NCBI RefSeq assembly: GCF_026151205.1
Contig: NC_087077.1
Coordinates: 6,534,483-6,598,482, forward strand
Origin: Bolinopsis microptera
Taxonomy: Eukaryota > Ctenophora > Tentaculata > Lobata > Bolinopsidae
Length of the DNA stretch: 64,000 nucleotides
Direction of reading: 5' to 3'
A program made the translations under genes and the position numbers. Of this stretch, positions 47,354-59,333 are shown in pieces (positions within the stretch are counted from its first letter, which is position 1; each line of letters begins with the position of its first letter). The notes under the pieces were generated by a model, which was not told where the DNA came from, did no database searches, and was given only the letters and a program-made list of their open reading frames with translations.

Positions 47354-50300
47354 TTCCAGTTTCTTTTGTGTATCTCCCTCTCTCAATAAGAAGGTCATGG
47401 CTACTGGAGCGGATTTTTGCTATGTGCATGCGACATTGACTATTTTTTAGATTGAGATACTGCTCCTCTCCGAATACCTGTTTGATAGTGCAGTAAAATT
47501 GCATTTTCTTTTGGGATGCTAAATCTGTTCTCCAATCTTTTACAAAGTGATCAACCAAATTTCCATGTGCAGTTGAGGTCGTTCCTTCTGCTCTGTGTTG
47601 GTCGGATCGAGCGAATTTGGCCGCTTTGGATTCAGACTGAGCGATCGAGTTCCAGGTCTTATACCAAGAGAGGTTTAGATTCTTCTGCTCTTGGAATGTC
47701 TGATGTACAAGAAAGTTGACGCTGCTCACGTCGGGTGATGTCTGAGACAATCTGTCGAAGTATCTCAGGCATTGTGGTAGTACCGACAGGGCCCATGGTA
47801 ACCTGCCCGTATCTCCGTAACAGAAGTTGTTGTTAGCTTTCTTGTGTAAGCCGAGCACCCATTTCAGCATTTTCAGGTGTGTTGTCTCAAGTGCGTCCTT
47901 TGTTGCAGCTCTAGCAAGGTTCTGTCTTGAACCATCAGCGCAAGCCATCTCCTTTGCCATTTTTGTACACGGTAGCCATATCTGACAGGCATACGTAGCG
48001 ACTGGTTTAACGAGGCTGTCTATAAGCTTGAGCATGGTTTTTGTTGTTAATGCTCGAGTGTCGACCATGCGTCTGATCGAGAAAAATGCTCTTAGTGCTT
48101 TTTTCCTCAGTTCGTTCATGGCACCTTTAAATGAACCGTTGAGACTGAATTGAATGCCTAGATAGCAGTAAGATTTGGCCGATGAGATGTCCAGGTTCCC
48201 TAGTTTGAACCCGTAGGAGCACTTCAGCAAACGAGAGCTCGAGTTGAATACCATGATTTTGGTTTTGTCGATGTTAATTGACAGTTCCCATTTACTTGCA
48301 AATTCGTGCAGGCAATCAAGTTGTTTCTGCAGGCTTTTGGCGTCGAGTGCCAAAAGTATCAGGTCGTCTGCCCACAGAAGATGGCTGACCGGGAAGCCGT
48401 TCAGTTCTGGAATTGACAAGTCCTCAAGAGCTGCTAGTCTAATGGAGAGGTCATAAATGTATACCTTGAAGAGCTCCGGCGACATTGGATGCCCCTGTTC
48501 GGTACCAATGGTGACATCGATGGTGTCCGACAGCTTCTTGCTCAGTTTGATACGGGTAACTGAGTTGCTGTACATGTTCTGGAGGCAAGAGAAGAAGCTT
48601 CCTCCGATACCAAGTCTACTGAGTTTGTACATGAGAGCCTCCCTGCAGACTGTGTCGAACGCCTTACGATAGTCCACGAAGCAAGCGAATATTTTCTTCT
48701 TCAGCTTCTTTGTATACTTCTCGATGATCGTTGTAAGGGTCAGGATATGGTCAGAGCACTGGGCACCAGCTCTGAATCCGAGTTGGTGAGGGAAGTCGGG
48801 ACAGACGACTTTACGGAATTCGATCAGCCTATCAAGGAGGAGGGATGCAAAGAGTTTTCCAAGGCAACTTCCGACTGTGATTGCTCTATAGTTATCGGGG
48901 TTCTGCTTGTCCCCCTTTTTGTGTAGGGGGGTAGTTATTGAGCAGTTCCAGGGGTAGATTCCTTGCGTTAGGCAACCATTGAATAGTTTCAGAAGGACTT
49001 TTTGGAGACCGAGTTTGGAGCTCTTGAGCATCTCGTTGGAGATAAGATCACATGAAACGCTTTTGTTATTCTGGAGCTTATTGGTGACTTTCTTTAGTTC
49101 TTGGATAGTAAACTCTGTGTTGAGTTTTTCAAGTTCGACTGATGGCTCGAGGTGGTACTCGGTTCCCTGTTCACCAGCTTCGTTGGTCGAAGTGTTCGTT
49201 TGTAGTCCACCGTGCGAGGGGTCCTTGCACTTCTGATTGTATAGGTCGTTGAAGAACTTGTGAAATGCGATCAGGTCATATATGTCGAATGTATCGGGGT
49301 CCTTGCAAGCGGACGAGAGGTCTTTTAAAGCAGCCCAGTTGATGTTGTTGCTGAGGTTGATTTTCTCGTTAAGTTTGTATAGGTAAGCTCCCTTTCTAGC
49401 TCGTGTTTGTGCCCTGTATTCTTTCTTACGGAGGTAAAATCTTGCTCGGTTGGATTCCACGAGCATAGGATCGATGTGGGTGTTATTCTTGGCTCTTTCG
49501 TCTCTACAGACTAATCGTTTAGCATGCCTACAACTCCAATCAAACCATTTGTTTTTGTTAGTACTGGGCTTTCCACTTTTCTGGGTGGTAACTTGACTTG
49601 CCAGGTTAGTAAAGGTGGCAATCACAATTTCATTGAAACTGCGAATGTCGTCAGGGGAGGAAATATCAGTTTGAAGAAGAGAATCAACTTTTTCTTTGAA
49701 TTGAGCGGTGTTCTGGGCTGACTTGAATTTTTCTGTGGTACCAAGTCCAGAGCAGGCATCTTTGGTCCACTTGAATGGCTTCGGGATCGATGCGAATTTG
49801 AGCTCCATTTCGTTCGAGATGTCGCCAGCCATCACAATGTTCCTTATGTTAGTGGTTAAAGTGGTGGATATTGGTCTGTGGTCAGAATAAGGGGTGAGGT
49901 CACCAACTTTGAAGAACCTTGCCCGATGAAGGAGGCTGTGGGACACGCAAATGTAGTCGACCGTACTTACTCCATTTCTTTGAATGCAAGTTGGACTGCC
50001 AAATATGTCCCCAATTGTCCTTCCGTTTAGGATTATCATTCCAGTTGTCTGGAGTAGCTCAATGAAGGGTTTGCCGTTGGAGTTGAGAATCCGATCTTGG
50101 TTGTTTCTAGAGGCTACCTCAGTAGGAGATATAGAATGCTGGGGAGGATCGAGTTCAACTTGAAGGTCCCTAGACTCGCATGGTATAAGGAAGTCGTTCA
50201 ATGTGCCGGTCCGCGCGTTCATGTCACCAAGTATGGCAGCATCTTCGGAGTCGGGGATATTTGATAGACACTCTTCTAAGTGCTCACAAGTGGTTGTATA

Positions 50301-50711
50301 TTGTTCCATTTTGGAACGCATTCGTTTCTTGTATGAGCCATGAGCTGGCGAGTCGTACACATTGATAAGATTCAGATCTTTGTCAAGGTTGAAGTATTTG
50401 GCTTTAAGCTTTACGATGAGTATGTCGTCGCATTTGGAAAAATGAACTCTGACTACTCCTGCAGCCAAGTGCTTCCGGATCGCTGTGCACACGCCACCTG
50501 AGTTGCTATCCGATCTGTTGGCGTTGAAGCATTTGAATTCCCGCATAGAAACCTGTCCTTTAGTTTCTTGTAGGCAGACGATATCGTGGCCAGCTATGAG
50601 CTTCTGGACCTCGTCAATTTCGAATTTGACACCCTCAAATTTGTCACGCTGGTGGTTGATGTTCCAGCTCATGAGTTTGAGTGAGTGTCTCATCTTAGGG
50701 GGGCTATTCAT
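47354..50711 (-). CDS. LINE ORF2: APE endonuclease and reverse transcriptase, 3'-truncated
   Basis: About 1119 LINE-derived residues from ATG at 50711. The endonuclease nicks target DNA and the reverse transcriptase copies LINE RNA onto it. Endonuclease motifs: SWNI (15-18), CLQET with catalytic Glu49, GDMNAR near 160, SDHRPI near 273. Reverse-transcriptase motifs: NPDNYRAITVGSCLGK, LGFRAGAQCSDH, FVDYRKAFDT near 677, EQGHPMSPELF near 737, LLWADDLILLA near 777 (WADD in place of the usual YADD, both Asp kept), then CYLGIQFS. A C-terminal region follows to RGRYTKETGT, where the 48-bp repeat begins in frame; the usual Cys/His-containing end is missing. ORF2 overlaps ORF1 by 8 nt at GATGAATAG. The open frame continues as repeat-encoded residues to 47007. 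No internal stop, so insertion is probably recent. Confidence 0.95.
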
Positions 50712-52861
50712 CTCTAAACCTGTTCGTGCTGCGTCTGGATCTGTCCTTAGGTTGGTAGCTTACTCGAGGTAAGCGCATTGTTTTCCTCATTCCTTCACGG
50801 AGGCGCACCCACAGCATTTTTTGACCTCGTTCTCTCAGCTTGAACCCTTCGTTACTTGTGTAAAAGTTTTGGTCACCGATGCTGTCATTTTGGAAGGTAA
50901 AGATCCTATTTTTTGCAACCGGCTTGTGTTTGTGGAGCCAGCTCACATAGTCTTCAACATCTTTGTTGACGATGCTGATTCTCTCATTGAGGGCTTTATC
51001 GTTGCTCGATGGAATCAGTCCTGAGAAGCATATTTGGGCTTTGGTTGTGTTCATCAGGTGCTCGGAGAACTCCTCAACGATACTCACGAGACCAGATTTC
51101 TTTTTGAGAAGGTCATTTATCCCCGTGTGAACATATATGCATTCGGGCTTGAGTCGTTTGATGGTGCTGTTCAATAGCTTTGTTTTTTTAGTCGTATCCT
51201 CATAGCTGTCAAACTTGAGGCAGTGTACATTGAATTGACTATTGAACAGTTTAGGGTTGAAGTGATCAAAGTTACTATCGTGGATCAGAAGAACAGTGTG
51301 CTGTCTGTAACTTTCCCTTATTCGCCTGGAAGATTTGTTTCTACTCTCCTTGGCTTCACGACTCGGTTGATTAGGTTGTGCCTCGTATGCGGTGGTCTCT
51401 GAATGTTTTGACTCACTGCGGTTGTCCTGTCTGGTTGCTGGTACAGGTACATTCTCTTTGTGGTTTTTGCTGTTCTTCTTGTTCGATGTAGTGAACGTCT
51501 CGGAGCCTCCATTCTCAACGATCTTGGACCACAGGATACCCTGTTCGCTTTCCCTGTTCGTATCATCGACAGAGGCCGGTGTGTCACGCCGGGCGGGCTT
51601 GTGGTTCGCCGGAGGCTGTGGTGAACTGGTGAGGGCCTGCGTCAGACTCTCATGGTTTACTTCAAGTGCCTCGATTCGGGTCCTATTTGAGGAACTTACA
51701 ATTTCAAATGACTGAAAGGCTAGATTGAGCTCACCCTTTAGCTCTTCGGCTGTGGCTTGTGACTGGTTCTTAGCAGTGTTTGCCACACTCTTGACTGCTT
51801 TCTTCAGATTGTCTTGGCCTAGCTCAAGTGTTTCGAACTGCCTTCTATTAGCGATATTCGTTGCTTCCAACTTGTTGAAGCAGTTAGCAAGCTCAGCTCT
51901 TAAGTCTGGAGAGGACTGAGTCCTCGTGTTGGCCACTAGGTTCAGAGTATTGTTCTGTTCATCTACTGCCTCTCTAAGTAGGTTGAGGTCAGCTCTTAGT
52001 TGGTTCACTTTGTCTTCAATCGGACTGAGCTTTTTCGCGACTAAGACTTCCAGCTTTTTGTCTGAGGCAGTAGGTGACGAGATGATCAGGTCAGAGATTG
52101 CCTTTTGTTGCAGTATCTCTTCTTTAAGCGTAATAATACTGTCTTGTAGCACTGTCACCGCCGCCTTTAACTCAGAGCATTGACTGCATTCGGTACTTAT
52201 TAGGTGACCCTTGAGGGGCATATCGCCCGCAGTTTCCATGTCGTCGTTAATTTCAGTGGTTGGCCCGTTAGCGGATAATAGGCTCCCGGTATCAGGTGCG
52301 ACTAAAGAATTCTGATGAGGACCAAGGGGGACGCGAGGGGAGGTGTTGTTGCTACCCTTTTTTTCCTTTTTCTTTCTGTGCGACTTTCCCTTTTTTTTCT
52401 TCTTCGCACTTCTAGTGCAAGATTGATCCTTGGGGGTACCAAATTGAAATTTGGTATCAGTGTTACCAGACAGAGGTCCATCAGGGGTTACGTAGTCGCC
52501 CGAATCGTGTGGGCTCGGTTGGTCACGGAGAGACGGTGTGTTGTGCAACTGTAAGATGTTGCGGGTTGAATTACTCTGATCATCCTCACCTGGATTTTCG
52601 AAAACTAGTCTAATCGCGTTACTGTTGCCACTACACTGATTATTACAAAACGAAATCAGAGCCTTTTTTCTTTCTTGGGCTGAAAGGCTCAAGGGAAGAT
52701 AATTGGCAAGGAGTTCCATTCTGATCACTGTTTCTTCGAGTTTATTGATGAGATGAGTGAGTAATTTCACCGTGTTCTTGCTTCCTGTAGACTCACAAGT
52801 TTCGAGTAGGTCACAGAGTTTCTTTTTGTTGAGAGAGACATTGTTGCTACCCTTGAGTCCA
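50704..52861 (-). CDS. LINE ORF1 with SGNH-esterase-like domain, 5'-truncated
   Basis: Open frame of about 719 codons from the array junction to the TAG at 50706-50704. There is no in-frame ATG near the junction (first is near 52719), and the sequence before it (NKKKLCDLLETCESTG) looks coding, so the true start is lost. From a nominal start at 52770: a Lys-rich stretch near 120-140, predicted coiled coil about 195-270, and a C-terminal domain from about 485 with IHDSNF, YVHTGINDL near 547 and NEGFKLRERGQ near 645. These fit blocks I, III and V of SGNH/GDSL esterases found in ORF1 of CR1/L2-type LINEs, although the usual final Asp-x-x-His is not evident. Such proteins bind LINE RNA or membranes and assist retrotransposition; here only the family resemblance is claimed. 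Confidence 0.85.
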
Positions 52862-55800
52862 GCTAAGTGTGGCTGAGTTGGTGATTACAATTAGCAAACC
52901 TAGCAGAGCGCTAAGTGTGGCTGAGTTGGTGATTGCAATTAGCAAACCTAGCAGAGCGCTAAGTGAAGCTGAGTTGGTGATTGCAATTAGCAAACCTAGC
53001 AGAGCGCTAAGTGTGGCTGAGTTGGTGATTGCAATTAGCAAACCTAGCAGAGCGCTAAGTGTGGCTGAGTTGGTGATTGCAATTAACAAACCTAGCAGAG
53101 CGCTAAGTGTGGCTGAGTTGGTGATTGCAATTAGCAAACCTACCAGACCGCTAAGTGATGCTGAGTTGGTGATTGCAATTAGCAAACCTAGCAGAGCGCT
53201 AAGTGTGGCTGAGTTGGTGATTGCAATTAGCAAACCTAGCAGAGCGCTAAGTGTGGCTGAGTTGGTGATTGCAATTAGCAAACCTAGCAGAGCGCTAAGT
53301 GAGGCTGAGTTGGTGATTGCAATTAGCAAACCTAGCAGAGCGCTAAGTGTGGCTGAGTTGGTGATTGCAATTAGCAAATCTAGCAGAGCGCTAAGTGTGG
53401 CTGAGTTGGTGATTGCAATTAGCAAACCTAGCAGAGCGCTAAGTGTGGCTGAGTTGGTGATTGCAATTAGCAAACCTAGCAGAGCACTAAGTGTGGCTGA
53501 GTTGGTGATTGCAATTAGCAAACCTAGCAGAGCGCTAAGTGTGGCTGAGTTGGTGATTGCAATTAGCAAACCTAGCAGAGCGCTAAGTGTGGCTGAGTTG
53601 GTGATTACAATTAGCAAACCTAGCAGAGCGCTAAGTGTGGCTGAGTTGGTGATTGCAATTAGCAAACCTAGCAGAGCGCTAAGTGTGGCTGAGTTGGTGA
53701 TTGCAATTAGCAAATCTAGCAGAGCGCTAAGTGTGGCTGAGTTGGTGATTGCAATTAGCAAACCTAGCAGAGCGCTAAATGTGGCTGAGTTGGTGATTGC
53801 AATTAGCAAATCTAGCAGAGCGCTAAGTGTGGCTGAGTTGGTGATTGCAATTAGCAAACCTAGCAGAGCGCTAAGTGTGGCTGAGTTGGTGATTGCAATT
53901 AGCAAACCTAGCAGAGCGCTAAGTGAGGCTGAGTTGGTGATTGCAATTAGCAAACCTAGCAGAGCGCTAAGTGTGGCTGAGTTGGTGATTGCAATTAGCA
54001 AACCTAGCAGAGCGCTAAGTGTGGCTGAGTTGGTGATTGCAATTAGCAAACCTAGCAGAGCGCTAAGTGTGGCTGAGTTGGTGATTACAATTAGCAAACC
54101 TAGCAGAGCGCTAAGTGTGGCTGAGTTGGTGATTGCAATTAGCAAACCTAGCAGAGCGCTAAGTGTGGCTGAGTTGGTGATTGCAATTAGCAAACCTAGC
54201 AGAGCGCTAAGTGAGGCTGAGTTGGTGATTGCAATTAGCAAACCTAGCAGAGCGCTAAGTGTGGCTGAGTTGGTGATTGCAATTAGCAAACCTAGCAGAG
54301 CGCTAAGTGTGGCTGAGTTGGTGATTGCAATTAGCAAACCTAGCAGAGCGCTAAGTGTGGCTGAGTTGGTGATTGCAATTAGCAAACCTAGCAGAGCGCT
54401 AAGTGTGGCTGAGTTGGTGATTGCAATTAGCAAACCTAGCAGAGCGCTAAGTGAGGCTGAGTTGGTGATTGCAATTAGCAAACCTAACAGAGCGCTAAGT
54501 GAGGGTGAGTTGGTGATTGCAATTAGCAAACCTAACAGAGCGCTAAGCGACGCTGAGTTGGTGATTGCAATTAGCAAACCTAGCAGAGCGCTAAGTGTGG
54601 CTGAGTTGGTGATTGCAATTAGCAAACCTAGCAGAGCGCTAAGTGTGGCTGAGTTGGTGATTGCAATTAGCAAACCTAGCAGAGCGCTAAGTGTGGCTGA
54701 GTTGGTGATTACAATTAGCAAACCTAGCAGAGCGCTAAGTGTGGCTGAGTTGGTGATTGCAATTAGCAAACCTAGCAGAGCGCTAAGTGTGGCTGAGTTG
54801 GTGATTGCAATTAGCAAACCTAGCAGAGCGCTAAGTGTGGCTGAGTTGGTGATTGCAATTAACAAACTTAGCAGAGCGCTAAGTGTGGCTGAGTTGGTGA
54901 TTGCAATTAGCAAACCTAGCAGAGCGCTAAGTGTGGCTGAGTTGGTGATTGCAATTAGCAAACCTAGCAGAGCGCTAAGTGTGGCTGAGTTGGTGATTGC
55001 AATTAGCAAACCTAGCAGAGCGCTAAGTGTGGCTGAGTTGGTGATTGCAATTAGCAAACCTAGCAGAGCGCTAAGTGTGGCTGAGTTGGTGATTGCAATT
55101 AGCAAACCTAGCAGAGCGCTAAGTGTGGCTGAGTTGGTGATTGCAATTAGCAAACCTAGCAGAGCGCTAAGTGAGGCTGAGTTGGTGATTGCAATTAGCA
55201 AACCTAGCAGAGCGCTAAGTGTGGCTGAGTTGGTGATTGCAATTAGCAAACCTAGCAGAGCGCTAAGTGAGGCTGAGTTGGTGATTGCAATTAACAAACC
55301 TAGCAGAGCGCTAAGTGTGGCTGAGTTGGTGATTGCAATTAGCAAACCTAGCAGAGCGCTAAGTGTGGCTGAGTTGGTGATTGCAATTAGCAAACCTAGC
55401 AGAGCGCTAAGTGTGGCTGAGTTGGTGATTGCAATTAACAAACCTAGCAGAGCGCTAAGTGTGGCTGAGTTGGTGATTGCAATTAGCAAACCTAGCAGAG
55501 CGCTAAGTGTGGCTGAGTTGGTGATTGCAATTAGCAAACCTAGCAGAGCGCTAAGTGAGGCTGAGTTGGTGATTGCAATTAGCAAACCTAGCAGAGCGCC
55601 AAGCGATGCTAAATGGTGATTGCAATTAGCAAACCTAGCAGAGCGCTAAGTGTGGCTGAGTTGGTGATTGCAATTAGCAAACCTAGCAGAGCGCTAAGTG
55701 TGGCTGAGTTGGTGATTGCAATTAGCAAACCTAGCAGAGCGCTAAGTGAGGCTGAGTTGGTGATTGCAATTAGCAAACCTAGCAGAGCGCCAAGCGATGC

Positions 55801-58800
55801 TAAATGGTGATTGCAATTAGCAAACCTAGCAGAGCGCTAAGTGTGGCTGAGTTGGTGATTGCAATTAGCAAACCTAGCAGAGCGCTAAGTGAAGCTGAGT
55901 TGGTGATTGCAATTAGCAAACCTAGCAGAGCGCTAAGTGATGCTGAGTTGGTGATTGCAATTAGCAAACCTAGCAGAGCGCTAAGTGAGGCTGAGTTGGT
56001 GATTGCAATTAGCAAACCTAGCAGAGCGCTAAGTGTGGCTGAGTTGGTGATTGCAATTAGCAAACCTAGCAGAGCGCTAAGTGATGCTGAGTTGGTGATT
56101 GCAATTAGCAAACCTAGCAGAGCGCTAAGTGAGGCTGAGTTGGTGATTGCAATTAGCAAACCTAGCAGAGCGCTAAGTGACGCTGAGTTGGTGATTGCAA
56201 TTAGCAAACCTAGCAGAGCGCTAAGTGTGGCTGAGTTGGTGATTGCAATTAGCAAACCTAGCAGAGCGCTAAGTGATGCTGAGTTGGTGATTGCAATTAG
56301 CAAACCTAGCAGAGCGCTAAGTGTGGCTGAGTTGGTGATTGCAAAAAGCAAACCTAGCAGAGCGCTAAGTGATGCTGAGTTGGTGATTGCAATTAGCAAA
56401 CCTAGCAGAGCGCTAAGTGACGCTGAGTTGGTGATTGCAATTAGCAAACCTAGCAGAGCGCTAAGTGATGCTGAGTTGGTGATTGCAATTAGCAAACCTA
56501 GCAGAGCGCTAAGTGTGGCTGAGTTGGTGATTGCAAAAAGCAAACCTAGCAGAGCGCTAAGTGATGCTGAGTTGGTGATTGCAATTAGCAAACCTAGCAG
56601 AGCGCTAAGTGACGCTGAGTTGGTGATTGCAATTAGCAAACCTAGCAGAGCGCTAAGTGATGCTGAGTTGGTGATTGCAATTAGCAAACCTAGCAGAGCG
56701 CTAAGTGTGGCTGAGTTGGTGATTGCAAAAAGCAAACCTAGCAGAGCGCTAAGTGATGCTGAGTTGGTGATTGCAATTAGCAAACCTAGCAGAGCGCTAA
56801 GTGTGGCTGAGTTGGTGATTGCAATTAGCAAACCTAGCAGAGCGCTAAGTGATGCTGAGTTGGTGATTGCAATTAGCAAACCTAGCAGAGCGCTAAGTGT
56901 GGCTGAGTTGGTGATTGCAAAAAGCAAACCTAGCAGAGCGCTAAGTGATGCTGAGTTGGTGATTGCAATTAGCAAACCTAGCAGAGCGCTAAGTGATGCT
57001 GAGTTGGTGATTGCAATTAGCAAATCTAGCAGAGCGCTAAGTGATGCTGAGTTGGTGATTGCAATTAGCAAACCTAGCAGAGCGTTAAGTGATGCTGAGT
57101 TGGTGATTGCAATTAGCAAACCTAGCAGAGCGCTAAGTGTGGCTGAGTTGGTGATTGCAATTAGCAAACCTAGCAGAGCGCTAAGTGTGGCTGAGTTGGT
57201 GATTGCAATTAGCAAACCTAGCAGAGCGCTAAGCGAGGCTGAGTTGGTGATTGCAATTAGCAAACCTAGCAGAGCGCTAAGTGTGGCTGAGTTGGTGATT
57301 GCAATTAGCAAACCTAGCAGAGCGCTAAGTGATGCTGAGTTGGTGATTGCAATTAGCAAACCTAGAGCAATTAGCAAACCTAGCAGAGCGCTAAGTGTGT
57401 CTGAATGGTGATTGCAATTAGCAAACCTAGCAGAGCGCTAAGTGATGCTGAGTTGGTGATTGCAATTAGCAAACCTAGCAGAGCGCTAAGTGTGTCTGAA
57501 TGGTGATTGCAATTAGCAAACCTAGCAGAGCGCTAAGTGATGCTGAGTTGGTGATTGCAATTAACAAACCTAGCAGAGCGCTAAGTGTGGCTGAGTTGGT
57601 GATTGCAATTAACAAACCTAGCAGAGCGCTAAGTGAGGCTGAGTTGGTGATTGCAATTAGCAAACCTAGCAGAGCGCTAAGTGTGGCTGAGTTGGTGATT
57701 GCAATTAGCAAACCTAGCAGAGCGCTAAGTGACGCTGAGTTGGTGATTGCAATTAGCAAACCTAGCAGAGCGCTAAGTGTGGCTGAGTTGGTGATTGCAA
57801 TTAGCAAACCTAGCAGAGCGCTAAGTGTGGCTGAGTTGGTGATTGCAATTACTTAGCAAACCTAGCAGAGCGCTAAGTGATGCTGAGTTGGTGATTGCAA
57901 TTAGCAAACCTAGCAGAGCGCTAAGTGTGGCTGAGTTGGTGATTGCAAAAAGCAAACCTAGCAGAGCGCTAAGTGATGCTGAGTTGGTGATTGCAATTAG
58001 CAAACCTAGCAGAGCGCTAAGTGTGGCTGAGTTGGTGATTGCAATTAGCAAACCTAGCAGAGCGCTAAGTGATGCTGAGTTGGTGATTGCAATTAGCAAA
58101 CCTAGCAGAGCGCTAAGTGTGGCTGAGTTGGTGATTGCAAAAAGCAAACCTAGCAGAGCGCTAAGTGATGCTGAGTTGGTGATTGCAATTAGCAAACCTA
58201 GCAGAGCGCTAAGTGATGCTGAGTTGGTGATTGCAATTAGCAAATCTAGCAGAGCGCTAAGTGATGCTGAGTTGGTGATTGCAATTAGCAAACCTAGCAG
58301 AGCGTTAAGTGATGCTGAGTTGGTGATTGCAATTAGCAAACCTAGCAGAGCGCTAAGTGTGGCTGAGTTGGTGATTGCAATTAGCAAACCTAGCAGAGCG
58401 CTAAGTGTGGCTGAGTTGGTGATTGCAATTAGCAAACCTAGCAGAGCGCTAAGTGAGGCTGAGTTGGTGATTGCAATTAGCAAACCTAGCAGAGCGCTAA
58501 GTGTGGCTGAGTTGGTGATTGCAATTAGCAAACCTAGCAGAGCGCTAAGTGATGCTGAGTTGGTGATTGCAATTAGCAAACCTAGAGCAATTAGCAAACC
58601 TAGCAGAGCGCTAAGTGTGTCTGAATGGTGATTGCAATTAGCAAACCTAGCAGAGCGCTAAGTGATGCTGAGTTGGTGATTGCAATTAGCAAACCTAGCA
58701 GAGCGCTAAGTGTGTCTGAATGGTGATTGCAATTAGCAAACCTAGCAGAGCGCTAAGTGATGCTGAGTTGGTGATTGCAATTAACAAACCTAGCAGAGCG

Positions 58801-59333
58801 CTAAGTGTGGCTGAGTTGGTGATTGCAATTAACAAACCTAGCAGAGCGCTAAGTGAGGCTGAGTTGGTGATTGCAATTAGCAAACCTAGCAGAGCGCTAA
58901 GTGTGGCTGAGTTGGTGATTGCAATTAGCAAACCTAGCAGAGCGCTAAGTGACGCTGAGTTGGTGATTGCAATTAGCAAACCTAGCAGAGCGCTAAGTGT
59001 GGCTGAGTTGGTGATTGCAATTAGCAAACCTAGCAGAGCGCTAAGTGTGGCTGAGTTGGTGATTGCAATTAGCAAACCTAGCAGAGCGCTAAGTGTGGCT
59101 GAGTTGGTGATTGCAATTAGCAAACCTAGCAGAGCGCTAAGTGTGGCTGAGTTGGTGATTGCAATTAGCAAACCTAGCAGAGCGCTAAGTGTGGCTGAGT
59201 TGGTGATTGCAATTAGCAAACCTAGCAGAGCGCTAAGTGTGGCTGAGTTGGTGATTGCAATTAGCAAACCTAGCAGAGCGCTAAGTGAGGCTGAGTTGGT
59301 GATTGCAATTACTTAGCAAACCTAGCAGAGCGC
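52862..59333. repeat. 48-bp minisatellite, right part
   Basis: About 135 copies of the same unit as 46388-47353, resuming at GCTAAGTG after the LINE. Variation concentrates at GTGGCT (GATGCT, GACGCT, GAGGCT, GAAGCT), AGCAAA/AACAAA, AAACCT/AAATCT and GCAATT/GCAAAA. Marker variants reveal 192-bp (4-unit) and 1220-bp periods. Open frames of 912-916 codons exist on both strands at the same place and are not genes. Confidence 0.97.

Larger units (their letters stand above)
47354..52861 (-). mobile_element. Non-LTR retrotransposon (LINE) fragment inside the 48-bp array
   Basis: A 5508-bp minus-strand insertion with two overlapping ORFs, flanked by an 8-bp GCTAAGTG duplication (47346-47353 and 52862-52869). 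Both ORFs are open throughout, yet the element lacks a 5' UTR and ORF1 start on one side and the C-terminus of ORF2, 3' UTR and tail on the other. APE endonuclease plus reverse transcriptase with an esterase-type ORF1 fits CR1/L2-like clades, but the clade is not settled by eye. Confidence 0.92.

Noticed and set aside
52847-59316. 912/916-, 525/535- and 258/262-codon frame pairs as large repetitive proteins
   Set aside because: Both strands are open over the same DNA because the unit is 48 bp; variants are mostly non-synonymous and no start context or splice structure supports expression.
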